A stretch of DNA of 64,000 nucleotides from NCBI GenBank assembly GCA_051530055.1, contig CM121343.1:2356001-2420000 (forward strand). Direction: 5' to 3'. Position 1 is the stretch's first letter. Every line of letters begins with the position of its first letter. The stretch is from Neoechinorhynchus agilis. Its lineage: Eukaryota; Acanthocephala. The notes beneath the pieces are model-generated. The model was not told the DNA's origin, did no database searches, and worked only from the letters and a program-made list of their open reading frames with translations. This document shows positions 34,241 to 46,029 of this stretch, piece after piece. The translations under genes were made by a program, and so were the position numbers.

Positions 34241-34802
34241 ATTAGAATTATGACGGACGCATACTCGCGGGCATGAAATATTTTATTTGAAATATTTTTC
34301 CCTACTCTCTCGAAATCGCTGGAGGTGCAGCGGAAGGGAGGAAGGTACGAAAATACAGAGGATTAGCAAGGGCCCACTATTTTGTCCCCTTCGGAGTAGA
34401 GAATTATGGAGCGCTTGGCAGCTCGGCATTCACTCTGCTCCAGGATCTCTCGAAGAAATTGAGAGAGGCAACCGGAGACTCAAGAGCAGGCATATTCCTT
34501 CGACAAGATATCTCGCTCGCAGTACAACGAGGCAATGCTGCCAGCGTGATGGCGACAGCCGAGGAGAGAAGCTAAGATTTTGCGTACGGTGGTGATTGCA
34601 CGTTTTCTGCTTTATTATTGTAAAAGTTAAAAAATATACTATTCTTTCACGAGCTAACCTCGCCTCATTAGTTATTCTAAATTATTAGTCGAATTAATGG
34701 TCGATTTCGATTTATTTATAATGACTGATTAGGCGAGGTTACCTCATTTCAAATAAATAAAATATTTCATGCCCGGGAGTATGTACTCACCACAATTCTA
34801 AT
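34241..34802. mobile_element. TIR-flanked element carrying a retroelement C-terminal fragment
   Basis: About 55 bp imperfect terminal inverted repeats (34241-34293 and 34748-34802): ATTAGAATT outermost, then GGGCATGAAATATTTTATTT shared by both. The body contains, at about 34330-34575 plus, the fifth copy of the retroelement C-terminus (ARAHYFVPFGVENYGALGSS, SRAGIFLRQDIS, VQRGNAASV), with a stop at 34573. An inner inverted repeat (AACCTCGCCT at about 34656; AGGCGAGGTT at 34731-34740) precedes the right arm. The arms match the hairpin at 24.2 kb. It looks like a foldback/MITE-type element that has captured, or been hit by, a truncated retrocopy. Confidence 0.65.
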
Positions 34803-34809
34803 TTAATTA

Positions 34810-35380
34810 TTCCAAAGGATTTTCTATCAGTGGTTTTAGAAATGGTGAGTATTTTTACTATACATTTGGGTTTTTTATTAATCGATGGCAATAAAATCGA
34901 TAGTCTCACATTCTTCGGAACATTTGCCTTTAAATACCAATTTTTTGCTCATAGATTGCAGATAAAAAGAGACTCAACGCCTACTTTTTTACTCTGATAT
35001 TTGATTGGATAGAAAAAAGCTGCTAAACTGTTGGATGTAGTGTATAACACAAACTTCTCAGGTCTATCCAACCAAGGCATGTAAATCAATTTTAAAATAC
35101 TTGGACGATTTGCATCATAAAAGGAGATTTAAATAACCGATCGCCGCTTAATCTTACATAGCACATCTCTACTTAAGAGTCGAAGCCAAAAATGCTGGAA
35201 AGGACCAATTTCCATCGAACAAAGACGATATCTCCTATGCTCCACTTTCCTAACAGCTCTCGCAAGATTGAACAGTGCTGGTCGGTCTTGAGGAGACGTA
35301 TAAAAGCGCTTTTTCACTATATGCTATCGATTTCTTCGTAGATATTGGTTTTTCATCCATTGATTAGAACGATAGCCGTG
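34810..35380. other. No gene recognised; ECSIT upstream region
   Basis: AT-rich; nothing assignable. Confidence 0.35.
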
Positions 35381-35387
35381 CACTTAA

Positions 35388-36995
35388 ATGCGGCTTAAGA
35401 TTGGCCAAAGTCATAATAAAATGTGCATCCTCGTTGGTTTGTGCCGCAGCAACCTCTTTCCTGAAGAGCATTTGTTCATGGAACTTCAGATGATATTTAG
35501 CGCTCCACTATACTCCGTGGCTGCAAGGCCTTTAACCAAATTTGTGGCTGGTTCCACGCAAGTAAGTTTTGAATTTCGGAAAGTGTTTTTATGTCCACTT
35601 TAAAGATTCGATGCATTGCATCTTCGTTAGGTCGTATTGACGCCTTAAAATCTCTTATTAATCAAACAAAAGATATTTACAAAAGAGTGTCTCCATGTGT
35701 CCAAACCGATTGGGTTCACAAATATATAAATGACTTTTTCGACGTCGAATCAAATATGAGAACTAAGAAGACGTTCAGGGTATGTTCACGATCAACTTGC
35801 CATTGCACGAACATCTAAATTTGATCAGGAGGCAATTAAGTCCTACAGTCAGACTTACCCTCAAAGACAATATGTGGTAGAATTTCTGTATGCAGCGATG
35901 GATAATTTAAAGAATTTCAACGTTAACCACGATTATCAAGTGTACGATGAATTGCTTCGTCTTCTTCCTGATGGCCGGTATTTACTGTTGATTGATTTCG
36001 CGACTTTATTTCGTATTGGTTTAGATGGACGGTATAGAGCCGCAAATCTGATAATGGCGGATATGCACTGTTATCCCAAGCAACAGCAAGCAGCGTTGCT
36101 CGTCCTTCAATTACTCCTAATAGAGAGGCTGATCCCTACGCAGGAAATGAGCGATCACCTTACTAAAGTTTTCGGTAACTGGTCTCATGTTGTCCGTAGA
36201 GTTCGGTCCATGCTCTAGAGAACGGTGTGGTTCCGAGGGGGAGTTACGTTTATATCAGAACTGCACTGCTTACTGGCAACCGAAATTTTCTGAGATAAAT
36301 AAATACGCTCCTGCGCTTACGAGAAAACGCTTATTTAATAGTGTACTGGATCCACGGAGCCACCCAATATTGCTCAAAACGATAGAGGCGCTGGATAAAA
36401 TGTGCTCCAGTGTTGATCCAAGTACGGATTTCAATTTTGTGAAAGTACACGAGGGTGATGCTTGGCTTGTGTGCACTCAAAGCCCCACACAAAAGGCCCT
36501 ATTGGAATCGATTTTAAGTCTAGATGAAGCGGATTGTCGTATTTGGATCGAAGGCCCTAATTTAGTCTGGGTTGGTCGTGATCCTGTTCATTATTTCGTT
36601 TTGAAGTCTGCCTTGCCAACGCAAACCGAAGGTTACCGCGGATTTATGGGAAGCCTCGATACAAATAAATCGATTGCCGATCAAAGAAGACTAAGTGGTC
36701 AGACGCATAGCTGCCAAATCGTTCCTAAAATCTTTGTTTAGCTGCATCTCATACTTTCGCACCAAGGGATACAAGTGCCACATTGAAGAGAAATCACCAA
36801 TCTATCCATCTTCAGCATTCACCTCAGGGCGATGATACGTTGGAGGTAGTTTGTTCAGTCTGCTCATTCTATGCTCCAGATATTCAATCAATATCGGATG
36901 GAAAAAGTCGTCATTTAGTAAAGTGGCTCGATTTCCTTTCCCGTGAAGCCCCCAATAGGGACCGAATTTGCGCAATAGATCAAGACCCGAGTTAG
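35388..36995 (+). CDS. ECSIT: ECSIT homologue (Toll signalling / complex I assembly)
   Basis: Joining exons 35388-35561, 35606-35779 and 35829 onward (introns of 44 and 49 bp, both phase 0) yields the ECSIT core: FREAIKSYSQTYPQRQYVVE, FLYAAMDNLKNF, CYPKQQQAALLVLQ and LTKVFGNWSHVVRRV. After one more junction near 36190-36255 come YWQPKFSEINKYAPALT, then WLVCTQSPTQKALLESIL and IWIEGPNLVWV. A last junction near 36730-36800 leads to EVVCSVCSFYAPDIQ and VKWLDFLSREAPN. The order matches animal ECSIT throughout. Known roles are TRAF6-linked Toll/BMP signalling and mitochondrial complex I assembly. About 18 extra residues follow LLRLLPDGR; they may be an insertion or an unspliced short intron (35957-36016). 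Start at 35388 or at the ATG near 35421. Confidence 0.85.
35562..35605 (+). other. 44 bp ECSIT intron
   Basis: GTAAGT donor after GSTQ, acceptor TTTAAAG. Phase 0. Confidence 0.7.
35780..35828 (+). other. 49 bp ECSIT intron
   Basis: GTATGT donor, TTGATCAG acceptor. Joins KTFR to EAIKSYSQ, matching the conserved block. Confidence 0.85.
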
Positions 36996-36999
36996 AGAA

Positions 37000-37300
37000 C
37001 ATGAACGTTTGTAAAGTTTTGATATCAGTAATTTATATGCCGGTTAAAGTAGTTCTACGGAATATACAAAAGTGCCTATTGTTGTTTGAGTGAATTCGTT
37101 GCTCCTGATAAACCTCCCTATGCGAACATATAGTCTTGTTGCACTAATAATGCTGATTTATATAGTTTAATTAAAGCGATTCACAAGGAGGCTCAACAGA
37201 ATTGTGTTGCTTTTCGCAACAGGTCAATTCCGTGTTTATGTTAGGGTCACAGTGTTCCCATCAACCTGTCGGAAATTGCTTGAATTATCGGCTAATTATC
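37000..37300. other. Spacer between convergent genes
   Basis: 3' flanks of ECSIT (+) and the sushi gene (-). No further gene. Confidence 0.4.
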
Positions 37301-38625
37301 TCAGCATTGAACCGGCAGATTCCAGGTACCGTCTGTCATGCATGAAACTTGCCCACTTTTTATGATTTGTCCTCCTGTGTCGCTTGTTTTTCGACATGAG
37401 AATGCAATAAATGATCCGGGAAGATATCCTTGATTCTCATATCCAGGAATGAAGAACAATTTGCTACCGGTAACCTTCGCTTTCTCCGGTAGTCGGACAC
37501 CGGCACTACATAGTGGTCTCACTGAATAGAAGTTTTGGAATAAGAAAATTAAAAAAGGTAACCAACGCGAACATCGAGGTAGATGAGTCCAGCTTCCTCC
37601 TCTGCAAGAAATTGTCATTGGGCTTTCGTCTGCATCAAAAGGTTGAAAATTTTCTTTGCATATGAATGTAATGTTTCCAACGATAAAACCACCAGCTTGA
37701 CTTATTTTGTACAGCCGTGGGACCAAGTTATGATTTTGGATAACTGCAGAATTAGGTAAATCACTGCATCCTCCTTTGAATTCGTCTTGATGATCACATT
37801 AACGTGAGTTCTCTAGCATTCCTAACACTATGATTATTAATCTTACCGATTAATTCACAGTTTGGAAGCCTAGTCCAATGTCCGTTGGGCTGGCACACCA
37901 CGTCAAGCGGTCCACTTTGTGGGTCATGACGATACCCGTTGGAACACCGGTGCTTAATGGTAGAACCGACGATTGCGTTGTATCCACCATGATGAAGTGG
38001 GCTTTTCATGATGGTAACATTCTTGTATACTACTACCAATTGAACGGTTGGTTTTTGAATCACGTTGAGGTACGTATAAAAGTCACACGTTGTGAGAGCT
38101 TTGCTTTAAATGAAGGAGATCCTAGAATGGAATTTACTAACCGACGCATTTTGGGTAATGTGACCAGACCCCTCCATTGACGCACTCGGTCCGCATTCTT
38201 GGTAGAGCCGGATCAGTTTGCGCATATTTGTTGCATCGGAAAGCAAATATTGTTCCAACTCGAAACAGATCCGGGCGGTGCGCATCAAGTATTCGTGAGT
38301 TTTGTAGATCAACCGCTCCATGAGTTGGTTTTGGAATACCCGAGCACACTTGTATACCTTAGGGTGAAGAAACAAATTCAGAAATGGCAGTAAAGACGTT
38401 CCGCACAATACTACGTTTACATCGAGGCAATTCACTTAAATGTCCAGATCTACAGTATACATCCAAAGGTGGCCCACTTTTATCGTGCTCATAGCCTTCG
38501 CTACATTCAAAAACGAATTTTCCATTCGCGTACTTTTCATTGCTTATGTGGGAAGGGCGCTCAGCGTCCATCCATTTTAAAAACGCATTCGGAACTACTG
38601 GTTTCACACATAAAGCAATGTTTTC
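37301..38625 (-). CDS. Secreted multi-sushi (CCP) domain protein
   Basis: Five complement-control (sushi) modules in a row on minus. (1) About 38610-38405, CVKPVVPNAF to LPRC. (2) About 38345-38140, CSGIPKPTHGAVD to YPKC. (3) About 38060-37860, to NGHWTRLPNC. (4) About 37760-37580, GCSDLPNSAVIQNHN to GSWTHLPRC. (5) About 37510-37304, to GTWNLPVQC, followed at once by the stop. Each keeps the four-Cys, W/L-P-x-C pattern; short introns separate modules 1-4. No signal peptide or first exon was found upstream (38630-38950), so the 5' end is missing from this model. Sushi proteins are extracellular; in nematodes LEV-9, a sushi protein, clusters acetylcholine receptors. Orthology is not shown here. 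Confidence 0.82.
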
Positions 38626-38949
38626 TGATTAGGTATAAATCCTTATTCGAAAATAAACACCGGAAATGGATCGAAATATTCAATTCAATAAATTAATTCT
38701 TTACTTCAAATTCCCATATTTCAAACAGAAACATTTAATCTCTGCCAACTGCAAAAACAATGGAAAATTAACCAAACGCTTTAGTTTGCATTGACATCAA
38801 GTATAAAACCTTCCTGGAAATAAACTGCTCTCTTGTAAATATTTGCACAAAAATTGCCATAATAGTTCTTAATAAATTAACAATTAGCAATATAAAAATG
38901 ATATTAAACTTTGATAAAATGATTTTTAAATCTAGTAATCCTTGTGCGC

Positions 38950-39690
38950 TCAAATCAGAAACCGGTCGCATAATCGGTCATAGGCTAAAATAGTGCGCAA
39001 TGGTGAATGTCTTGAAGAGTAAAGTAAATACAAACGCGAAAAGGGTAAATACTCAACAAGATGGTTCATATTTCCTCCATATGAATCTTTTCTATTGGAA
39101 GGATCATGTGATTGAACATGGTCATGATATTGTTGATAAACAACGGGTGAATGCGTCGATTCCTGTCGATAAGGCTCGTTTCGAGGGCTATATTGTTCAT
39201 ATTCTGACAGAAACCCTAGGATAGATCGCATGTTTAAATTTCTTGCAAATACCATTGTTAGTTCGGTCCACACTTTTATAATGGTCGCCAAGCCCTTCAT
39301 AATAATGATCTACTGTATCAATCGGTTCATTTGTCTGAGGCTGAATGACGTGAAAATTTGGGAGTATCAAAATCAAATATTTACCATGCGTTGTATATTT
39401 CGCTCATACTCAGCAAGTTGCCGTCGATATTCTTCAAGTCTTTGTTGGTACTCATGATCAGCGTCGGCTTAATTAAGTAGTCCATACGCTGTGTAACCAT
39501 AGCAACATCATCGGTTACTTACCAGCATTGTTAGTTGCCCACTGTTCAGTGGTTCTGTCGTCCAGCAATCGATTGTAATTGAGATTTTCCTCGTACCTTC
39601 TACGATATTCCTCGTAAGGATCATCCAAGGTTTCTAAACATTTTGAACGCTTAATCCGATTAATTAGAGACTGCACGAAGTACCTTTCAT
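38950..39690 (-). CDS. Small Tyr/Glu/Gln-rich coiled protein, unrecognised
   Basis: Five exons on minus can be joined with all phases agreeing: 39690-39684 (MK), 39633-39523, 39467-39385, 39334-39253 and 39203 to the stop at 38950. The introns are 50, 55, 50 and 49 bp. The product, about 180 residues, starts MKETLDDPYEEYRRRYEENL, continues with a helical segment (EYQQRLEEYRRQLAEYERNI), and then a Tyr/Ser/Gln/His-rich disordered region (EYEQYSPRNEPYRQES). No family recognised. Upstream exons might exist, because the first exon is tiny. The perfect phase chain is the main evidence that it is a real gene. Confidence 0.6.
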
Positions 39691-39699
39691 GAAGATAAC

Positions 39700-40425
39700 T
39701 TGTGTAAAATGCAGAATCACAAGTAGAAAGGTGAGAGGATTTCCAATATTTGTGTACATATTTGGGTAACCACTATGGTCGCTACCCGAAAAAACGGGAC
39801 ATGTTTTATATTACAGTTACGTGCTTGGTGGAACAGAAGAGCGGAAATGAGTGACGGGAATACGGTATAAAAAAAAGCAAACTCGCAGAAATAGGTTTCG
39901 AAATCTTGGAACAAGAATCAGAGCGAGCTGGAGAATTGTGATAAAGTGATTACCGGGATAAATATACGCCAAAAATGTGACACAATTTCACATGCGCACA
40001 TAAGCGAAATCTCTTGCTCCCTGCTTACCAACACTCCCATATATACGAATGCAACTCTTATGGCTCTGTTGCGAGTGTCACAGAAGATGATCGGCATGAG
40101 TATGGAGACACAACCTATCATCACTAGCATTTACTATCTACAATACTTCGGTGCCACAAACATGCCCCTTTCTAAATTTCTGCCTTTATCTTATAACATT
40201 TGAACATGTCGACGCCATTGTACTTGGATACTATTCTAAGATCACGCGCACTTATCTCATATGACAGTCGAATTCGACGCCAAAACATTGATAAGTATTA
40301 TTCTCACTATCTTTTAATTGGCTATCCAAGAAGCGAATTATTAAACATTCGAACCTGAAATCATGTAACCAAATCGCTCCAAACTTTGAACATTAGCATA
40401 GTTAATCGTTTGATCAAATTAACAT
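39700..40425. other. No gene recognised
   Basis: Short frames only (for example 40130-39918 minus). No domain seen. Confidence 0.35.
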
Positions 40426-40429
40426 TGTG

Positions 40430-40480
40430 GCCTGGCCCGCTTCGAAATATTTCGAAAGAGGAAGCCTCATCAGTCACTGT
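40430..40480 (-). repeat. CTGATGAGG..CGAAATATTTCG hairpin repeat fragment
   Basis: Minus strand reads AGTGACTGATGAGGCTTCCT, then CTTTCGAAATATTTCGAAG and GGGCCAGG. GAGG pairs with CCTC. Same family as the arms at 24.2 and 34.8 kb. Confidence 0.65.
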
Positions 40481-40544
40481 AAATTAATCTAATGGACCCT
40501 TGCGAAATATTTTGAAACAGCAATATATATTCACTACAATTTTA

Positions 40545-40610
40545 ATAACCTGAAGAAGTCCGACGAGACGGGCAGAATATTGAGAAAAATAAATCAATAT
40601 CTATTCTTCT
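40545..40610 (+). repeat. CTGAAGA / GAATATTG hairpin repeat, copy 2
   Basis: AACCTGAAGAAGTCCGACGA, then GACGGGCAGAATATTG. TATTGA pairs with TCAATA 12 bases later, followed by TC. Homologous to 28900-28965. Confidence 0.65.
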
Positions 40611-40619
40611 CGTCACCAA

Positions 40620-43600
40620 AGAACACATAAATGAACAAATTCTTTATAATTTTAATTAGCTAAAAAACGTGCGAACAAAAGGTGGGCCACCATTTTTCCG
40701 AAATACGAAAAATGCCAGCAATTGTTAAATAAAACTTCGTAAATAGGTGAAGTTACTGATCGCTATCATAGTAATCAGTTCCCGCCATAAAATGTTTGCC
40801 TTGATATGCATTCAGAATTTATGGGCGGCAACTAAGCCAGACACTTGATCCCCGAAATACATCTCCGTATTAGAACAGTTGAATTACCTTCCAGATCTCT
40901 GTCAAACAAGCAGATCCACACTGATGCAGCGCAAAATATTCGCTGTGGATAAAACTTATTCGTTAGCTGGCGAGACATTTTACCGTAGGCACCATTCTGC
41001 ACACCCGGAACGACAGATTAGAAGACATAACATCTTTCCAGAGACACCAAATTCATCATGTAAATTCGAAATGTTCATAATCTGATTGACATAATCCATC
41101 TCAACCAAATACCCTATTCAAACTTTCTAATTTAGTCAAAAGCGTCGTGGCGGCTTTATACTATGTAATTCACCTTAAAAGTGCAAACTGAACCGCCATA
41201 GCAATATCTTCTAACAATGCCACAATTACTTCTCAAGGACAATCGCAAATTTACTTCCAAACGGTTTTAAATATACAGATGCAAAAACTAACAGGCGAAT
41301 GAATTTATCTGCGTAAAGTAGAGCGTGATAAGAAGGTGATATTTCAATTGTCGCTCTTTACGATTTGGTTTATGATTTACTGGATAGACTAACCACGGAG
41401 AAAACAATTTATATTAATTATTGTTTAGCAGTAATGATCATCTCGTAAGATTTAGCATGCGTTGGTGCAAATCTAGAAATTGAATTGCTTTTTTTCAAAC
41501 TGAACTAGTTACTACATTTACCAGCGCTTATCTGAAGAAGTGAAGATGGTTTTATCTGCCAATTCACATTGGTATTATTCGGCCGCCATCCACTGTTGGC
41601 ATCTCTACCTATTAAAGTTAATTTAGTAAGAAACAAAATGAATCGTGATTTTAATTCCGTTGCGATGAGCGGCTTCACCTAGAAATTCTAGGTACGAAAT
41701 TTCGGTCGCAATTTTTGCGTGCCAGCTTTTTACTGGTCAGATGATCATTATAGGCGGGCGCAACATTTTTATGAAATGTGATTGGCTTCAGTTAATATTC
41801 GTGTGTCGATGTGATCGAAGAAATAAATTTTGATTTCCATTGCTTTAAAGCATCGAATGAACTATTGCGCGCAGCACTTAAAATGTGAAAGTTAAATTTT
41901 CGTTCGCCAAAAAGATTTGATCACTGAATTTTATATCACAAGTTTAAAAGTTTGGAATTTTAAAGTCATCCGGTCAATAAGACATCTTCGCGGTATTTTT
42001 ATTTTCGAAGAAAGTAAACTTTATTCGAAGTGATACATGAACTCATTGTGACATCTTAACAAAAAGGGTTAGTTGATTTTTTTTGCTTTAAACAATCACG
42101 ATAAACCACGAACATGTCTATGTAGAGCAAAACATCATCATTACACTGAAAGATAACGTTCTGAGGTTGGATGAGAGTCATAGTTGTTACATTGTAGAAC
42201 AACTTTATTGCTATTTGATTATTCTTTATTTGTCCAATCTGCCCAATCGGGCCGTACTTTCCTTATGAATAATGGTCAAATGAACAAAGAATGTTTAGCA
42301 GGATTGAATTATGAAACGAATTCTTGAAACTATGCTAAGGTTAACAAATTATGGCACTTAAACCAGAATCCATAATAATAGGTGCGTTTTTAGGCAATCG
42401 GCAAAGTGATAGGGTTGCAAGCAACCTTGGACCAATAAATTTAAATTCGAATCATACAACCATTAACAAATTTGTTGTATTGATAGGAACATTGCGCCGT
42501 TAAAATCCTGGTATATTTCCAATTTACAGTGCATGCTCCGATTTCTATCAGCAAATTTTTTTCCCCAGTAATAACGATAAACTTTGCAGAAACATTGAAG
42601 TGAATTTTATAAGCTCAATCTTTAAGTGCTCAGCTCCCCTGACGAAGCGACAACATACAAGACAATAGAAGAACGTCTGATGAACAAAAGAGCACTTAGA
42701 ACGCAAAAGTTGCCATGATAGTTGTGAGCACGAGAAAGTGATATGATGAAGATTTTTTCAGACTAATTTACGCAGATAGTTGACTGCGTGATTTCATGAC
42801 TTATTGCGTTCATCTTTAAATACGCATTAAGCATTCGCACAAATTATCTATGTGTGCCACTCGGATTTCACAATTCGTAAAATAGTACGAAATGGATCGA
42901 GAAATATCGTGATAAAATTTATATCTTGAATTATTGTCATCGGGGGAAATGATACTTCCTTAATAATGTCGGATAGCCGACAAAATATCGGTAATAAATT
43001 AGTGAATTTAAATCAAGAGTGGTATAAGTACCAAAAGAAAATATAAATTTGAAAGCGAACGTAAAATATGCGGTCTAGTGAACTGCAAACAGATCCGTTT
43101 TTATCAGAGGTTTCTACTTTAGGTCGCCGTAGTGACCTCGAAAATGACTGCGATTCGATCGTCCCCAGGCATCAGCAATGGTAACCGTGCTATCATTTCA
43201 AAAAAGGCTGGACCTCACACACAAAAAACATATTCTAAAAATGGGCGAGAAGGAAATTTGGCTGGACCAATTTGATGGCTGGATGTATAGTATCATGTAT
43301 GCTAGTTTTGCCAGGGTCTAAGGGGCAAACTGAGGTAGGTATTGGTTAAGGCGTCTTAAAATGACCCTTCTATGCTCGACAGATTGAATTGCGTCCAATA
43401 ATAACTTAAAGATCTTTTCTACAGTTGCAATTCAAAGCATTTCGCGATCTCCATCTCCCTTGGACCATGTATTCGCATCATCTTTCTGAAACAAAAAGCC
43501 TTAAAACGTTTGACTCACGTTCTTTGGAGACATCGAAATGCAACCGATACCGAGAAGGTAAAAAGTCAACCTACAGTAGAACGTCCTTTATCCGCGAATT

Positions 43601-43850
43601 ACTTGGGGCCGGACACCGTTCGGATACGATAGTTTTTCTAGATAACCGAAAATCCAATGTGATGTGTTCTTAATATGCTAGGGAGTGGTTAAAAAAAGGA
43701 ACATTGGGTTTGAATTACATAATTTCAGTTATATAGTTGAAAATAATCAATTATCTGATCTCTGTACCATTGCACATCTTCTCCCTTGAATTGCGAAGTC
43801 TCTGATTCTCTTCTAGCAACAGAAGTTGAGTAGGAATTAACGTTCCACTA
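40620..43850. other. No gene recognised; 3.2 kb AT-rich spacer with repeat pieces
   Basis: No coding signal. At 42960-43015 a dispersed repeat (AATGTCGGATAGCCGACAAA then ATATCGGTAATAAATTAGTG) recurs at 47840-47900 and 48178-48215. A short hairpin (ACCTAGAATTTCTAGGT-like) is at about 41680-41695. Confidence 0.4.
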
Positions 43851-46025
43851 TAGTTTGATTGCATCATCTTGTTCAAGTTGAACATTTAGAATGTTCCTTG
43901 ACAAAATACATATCCGGATAATTGACATTTTGGATAATTGACGTCCCCATATAGTTTGATTGCATCGTCTTGTTCAGATTGAACATTTAGAATGTTCATG
44001 AAGTTGACAAAAAATATCCGGATAATTGACATTTTGGATAATTGACGTCTTCATATAGTTTGATTCATCGTTTTGTCCAGATTGAACATTCAAAATGTTC
44101 ATGTAGTTGACAAAAATATCCGGATAAAATTGACGTTCCACTGTAGTTTTATTGCATTGTTTTTTCCAGATTGAACATTTATAAAGTTGACATTTCGGAT
44201 AATTGACGTTCCACTGTGGCTTGAAAACATCGTTTTACCCAAATTGAACATTTATAAAGTTGACATTTCGGATAAATGACATTCCGCTGTAGTTTGATTG
44301 CATTGTTTTGTCCAGATTGAACATTTATAAAGTTGACATTTCGGATAATTGACGTTCCGCTGTAGTTTGAGTACATCGTTTTACCAAATTGAACATTTAT
44401 AAAGTTGACATTTCGGATAATTGACATTCCGCTGAAGCTTGATTGCATTGTTTTGTGAAGATTGAACATTTATAAAGTTGACATTTCGGATAATTGACGT
44501 TCCACTGTGGCTTGAAAACATCGTTTTACCCAAATTGAACATTTATAAAGTTGACATTTCGGATAAATAACATTCCGCTGTAGTTTGATTGCATTTTTTC
44601 AAGATTGAACATTTTTAAAGTTGACATTTAGGATAATTGACATTCCGCTGTAGTTTGATTGCATTGTTTTGTGAAGATTGAACACTTTTAAAGTTGACAT
44701 TTCGGATAATTGACGTTCCACTGTAATTTGATTGCATTGTTTTGTGAAGATCGAACATTTATATAGTTGACATTTCGGATAATTGACATTCCGCTGTAGT
44801 TTGATTGCATTGTTTTTTCCAGATTGAACATTTTTAAAGTTGACATTTCGGATAATTGACATTCCGCTGTAGTTTGATTGCATTGTTTTTTCCAGATTGA
44901 ACATTTTTAAAGTTGACATTTCGGATAATTGACGTTCCACTGTAGTTTGATTGCATTGTTTTTTCCAGATTGAACATTTATAAAGTTGACATTTCGGATA
45001 ATTGACGTTCCACTGTGGTTTGAATACATCGTTTTACCCAAATTGAACATTTATAAAGTTCATGTAGTTGACAAAAATATATCCGGATAAAATTGAAGTT
45101 CCACTCTAGTTTGATTGCATTGTTTTTTCCAGATTGAACATTTATAAAGTTGACATTTCGGATAATTGACGTTGCACTGTGGTTTGAATACATCGTTTTA
45201 CCCAAATTGAACATTTATAAAGTTTATGTAGTTGACAAAAATATATCCGGATAAAATTGACGTTCCACTGTAGTTTGATTGCATTGTTTTTTCCAGATTG
45301 AACATTTTTAAAGTTGACATTTCGGATAATTGACGTTGCACTGTGGTTTGATTGCATTGTTTTTTCCAGATTGAACATTTTTAAAGTTGACATTTCGGAT
45401 AATTGACATTCCGCTGTAGTTTGATTGCATTGTTTTTTCCAGATTGAACATTTTTAAAGTTGACATTTCGGATAATTGACGTTCCACTGTAGTTTCATTC
45501 CATTGTTTTTTCCAGATTGAACATTTATAAAGTTGACATTTCGGATAATTGACGTTCCACTGTAGTTTGAATACATCGTTTTACCCAAATTGAACATTTA
45601 TAAAGTTTATGTAGTTGACAAAAATATATCCGGATAAAATTGACGTTCCACTGTAGTTTCATTCCATTGTTTTTTCCAGATTGAACATTTATAAAGTTGA
45701 CATTTCGGATAATTGACGTTCCGCTGTAGTTTGATTGCATTGTTTTGTGAAGATTGAACATTTATAAAGTTATGTAGTTGACAAAATATATCCGGATAAT
45801 TGACGTTCCACTGTAGTTTCATTCCACTGTTTTGTCCAGATTGAACACTTTTAAAGTTGACATTTCGGATAATTGACGTTCCGCTGTAGTTTGATTGCAT
45901 TGTTTTGTGAAGATTGAACATTTATAAAGTTGACATTTCGGATAATTGAAGTTCCGCTGTAGTTTGATTGCATTGTTTTGTGAAGATCGAACATTTATAA
46001 AGTTGACATTTCGGATAATTCCGTT
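43850..46025. repeat. Satellite array, 73 bp unit, about 29 copies
   Basis: Unit runs TTGACATTTCGGATAATTGA, CGTTCCACTGTAGTTTGATT, GCATTGTTTTGTGAAGATTG, AACATTTATAAAG (73 bp). Some units carry an extra 35-40 bp (CATGTAGTTGACAAAAATAT then CCGGATAAAATTGA) after AAAGTT. The left edge is more diverged. The minus strand of the unit has no stop in any frame, so long frames (IIRNVNFINVQS, YPKCQLYKCS, VERQLSEMSTL) cycle through the array; 73 is not a multiple of 3. Not a conventional gene. Confidence 0.9.
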
Positions 46026-46029
46026 TTAG

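Noticed and set aside
35957-36016. 60 bp intron inside ECSIT exon 3 (GTATTT..GTATAG)
   Set aside because: It would keep frame and shorten the protein towards family length, but the acceptor is poor and the unspliced frame is also open; left undecided.
43850-46025. CRISPR-like array
   Set aside because: Direct tandem units without unique spacers, in a eukaryotic contig.
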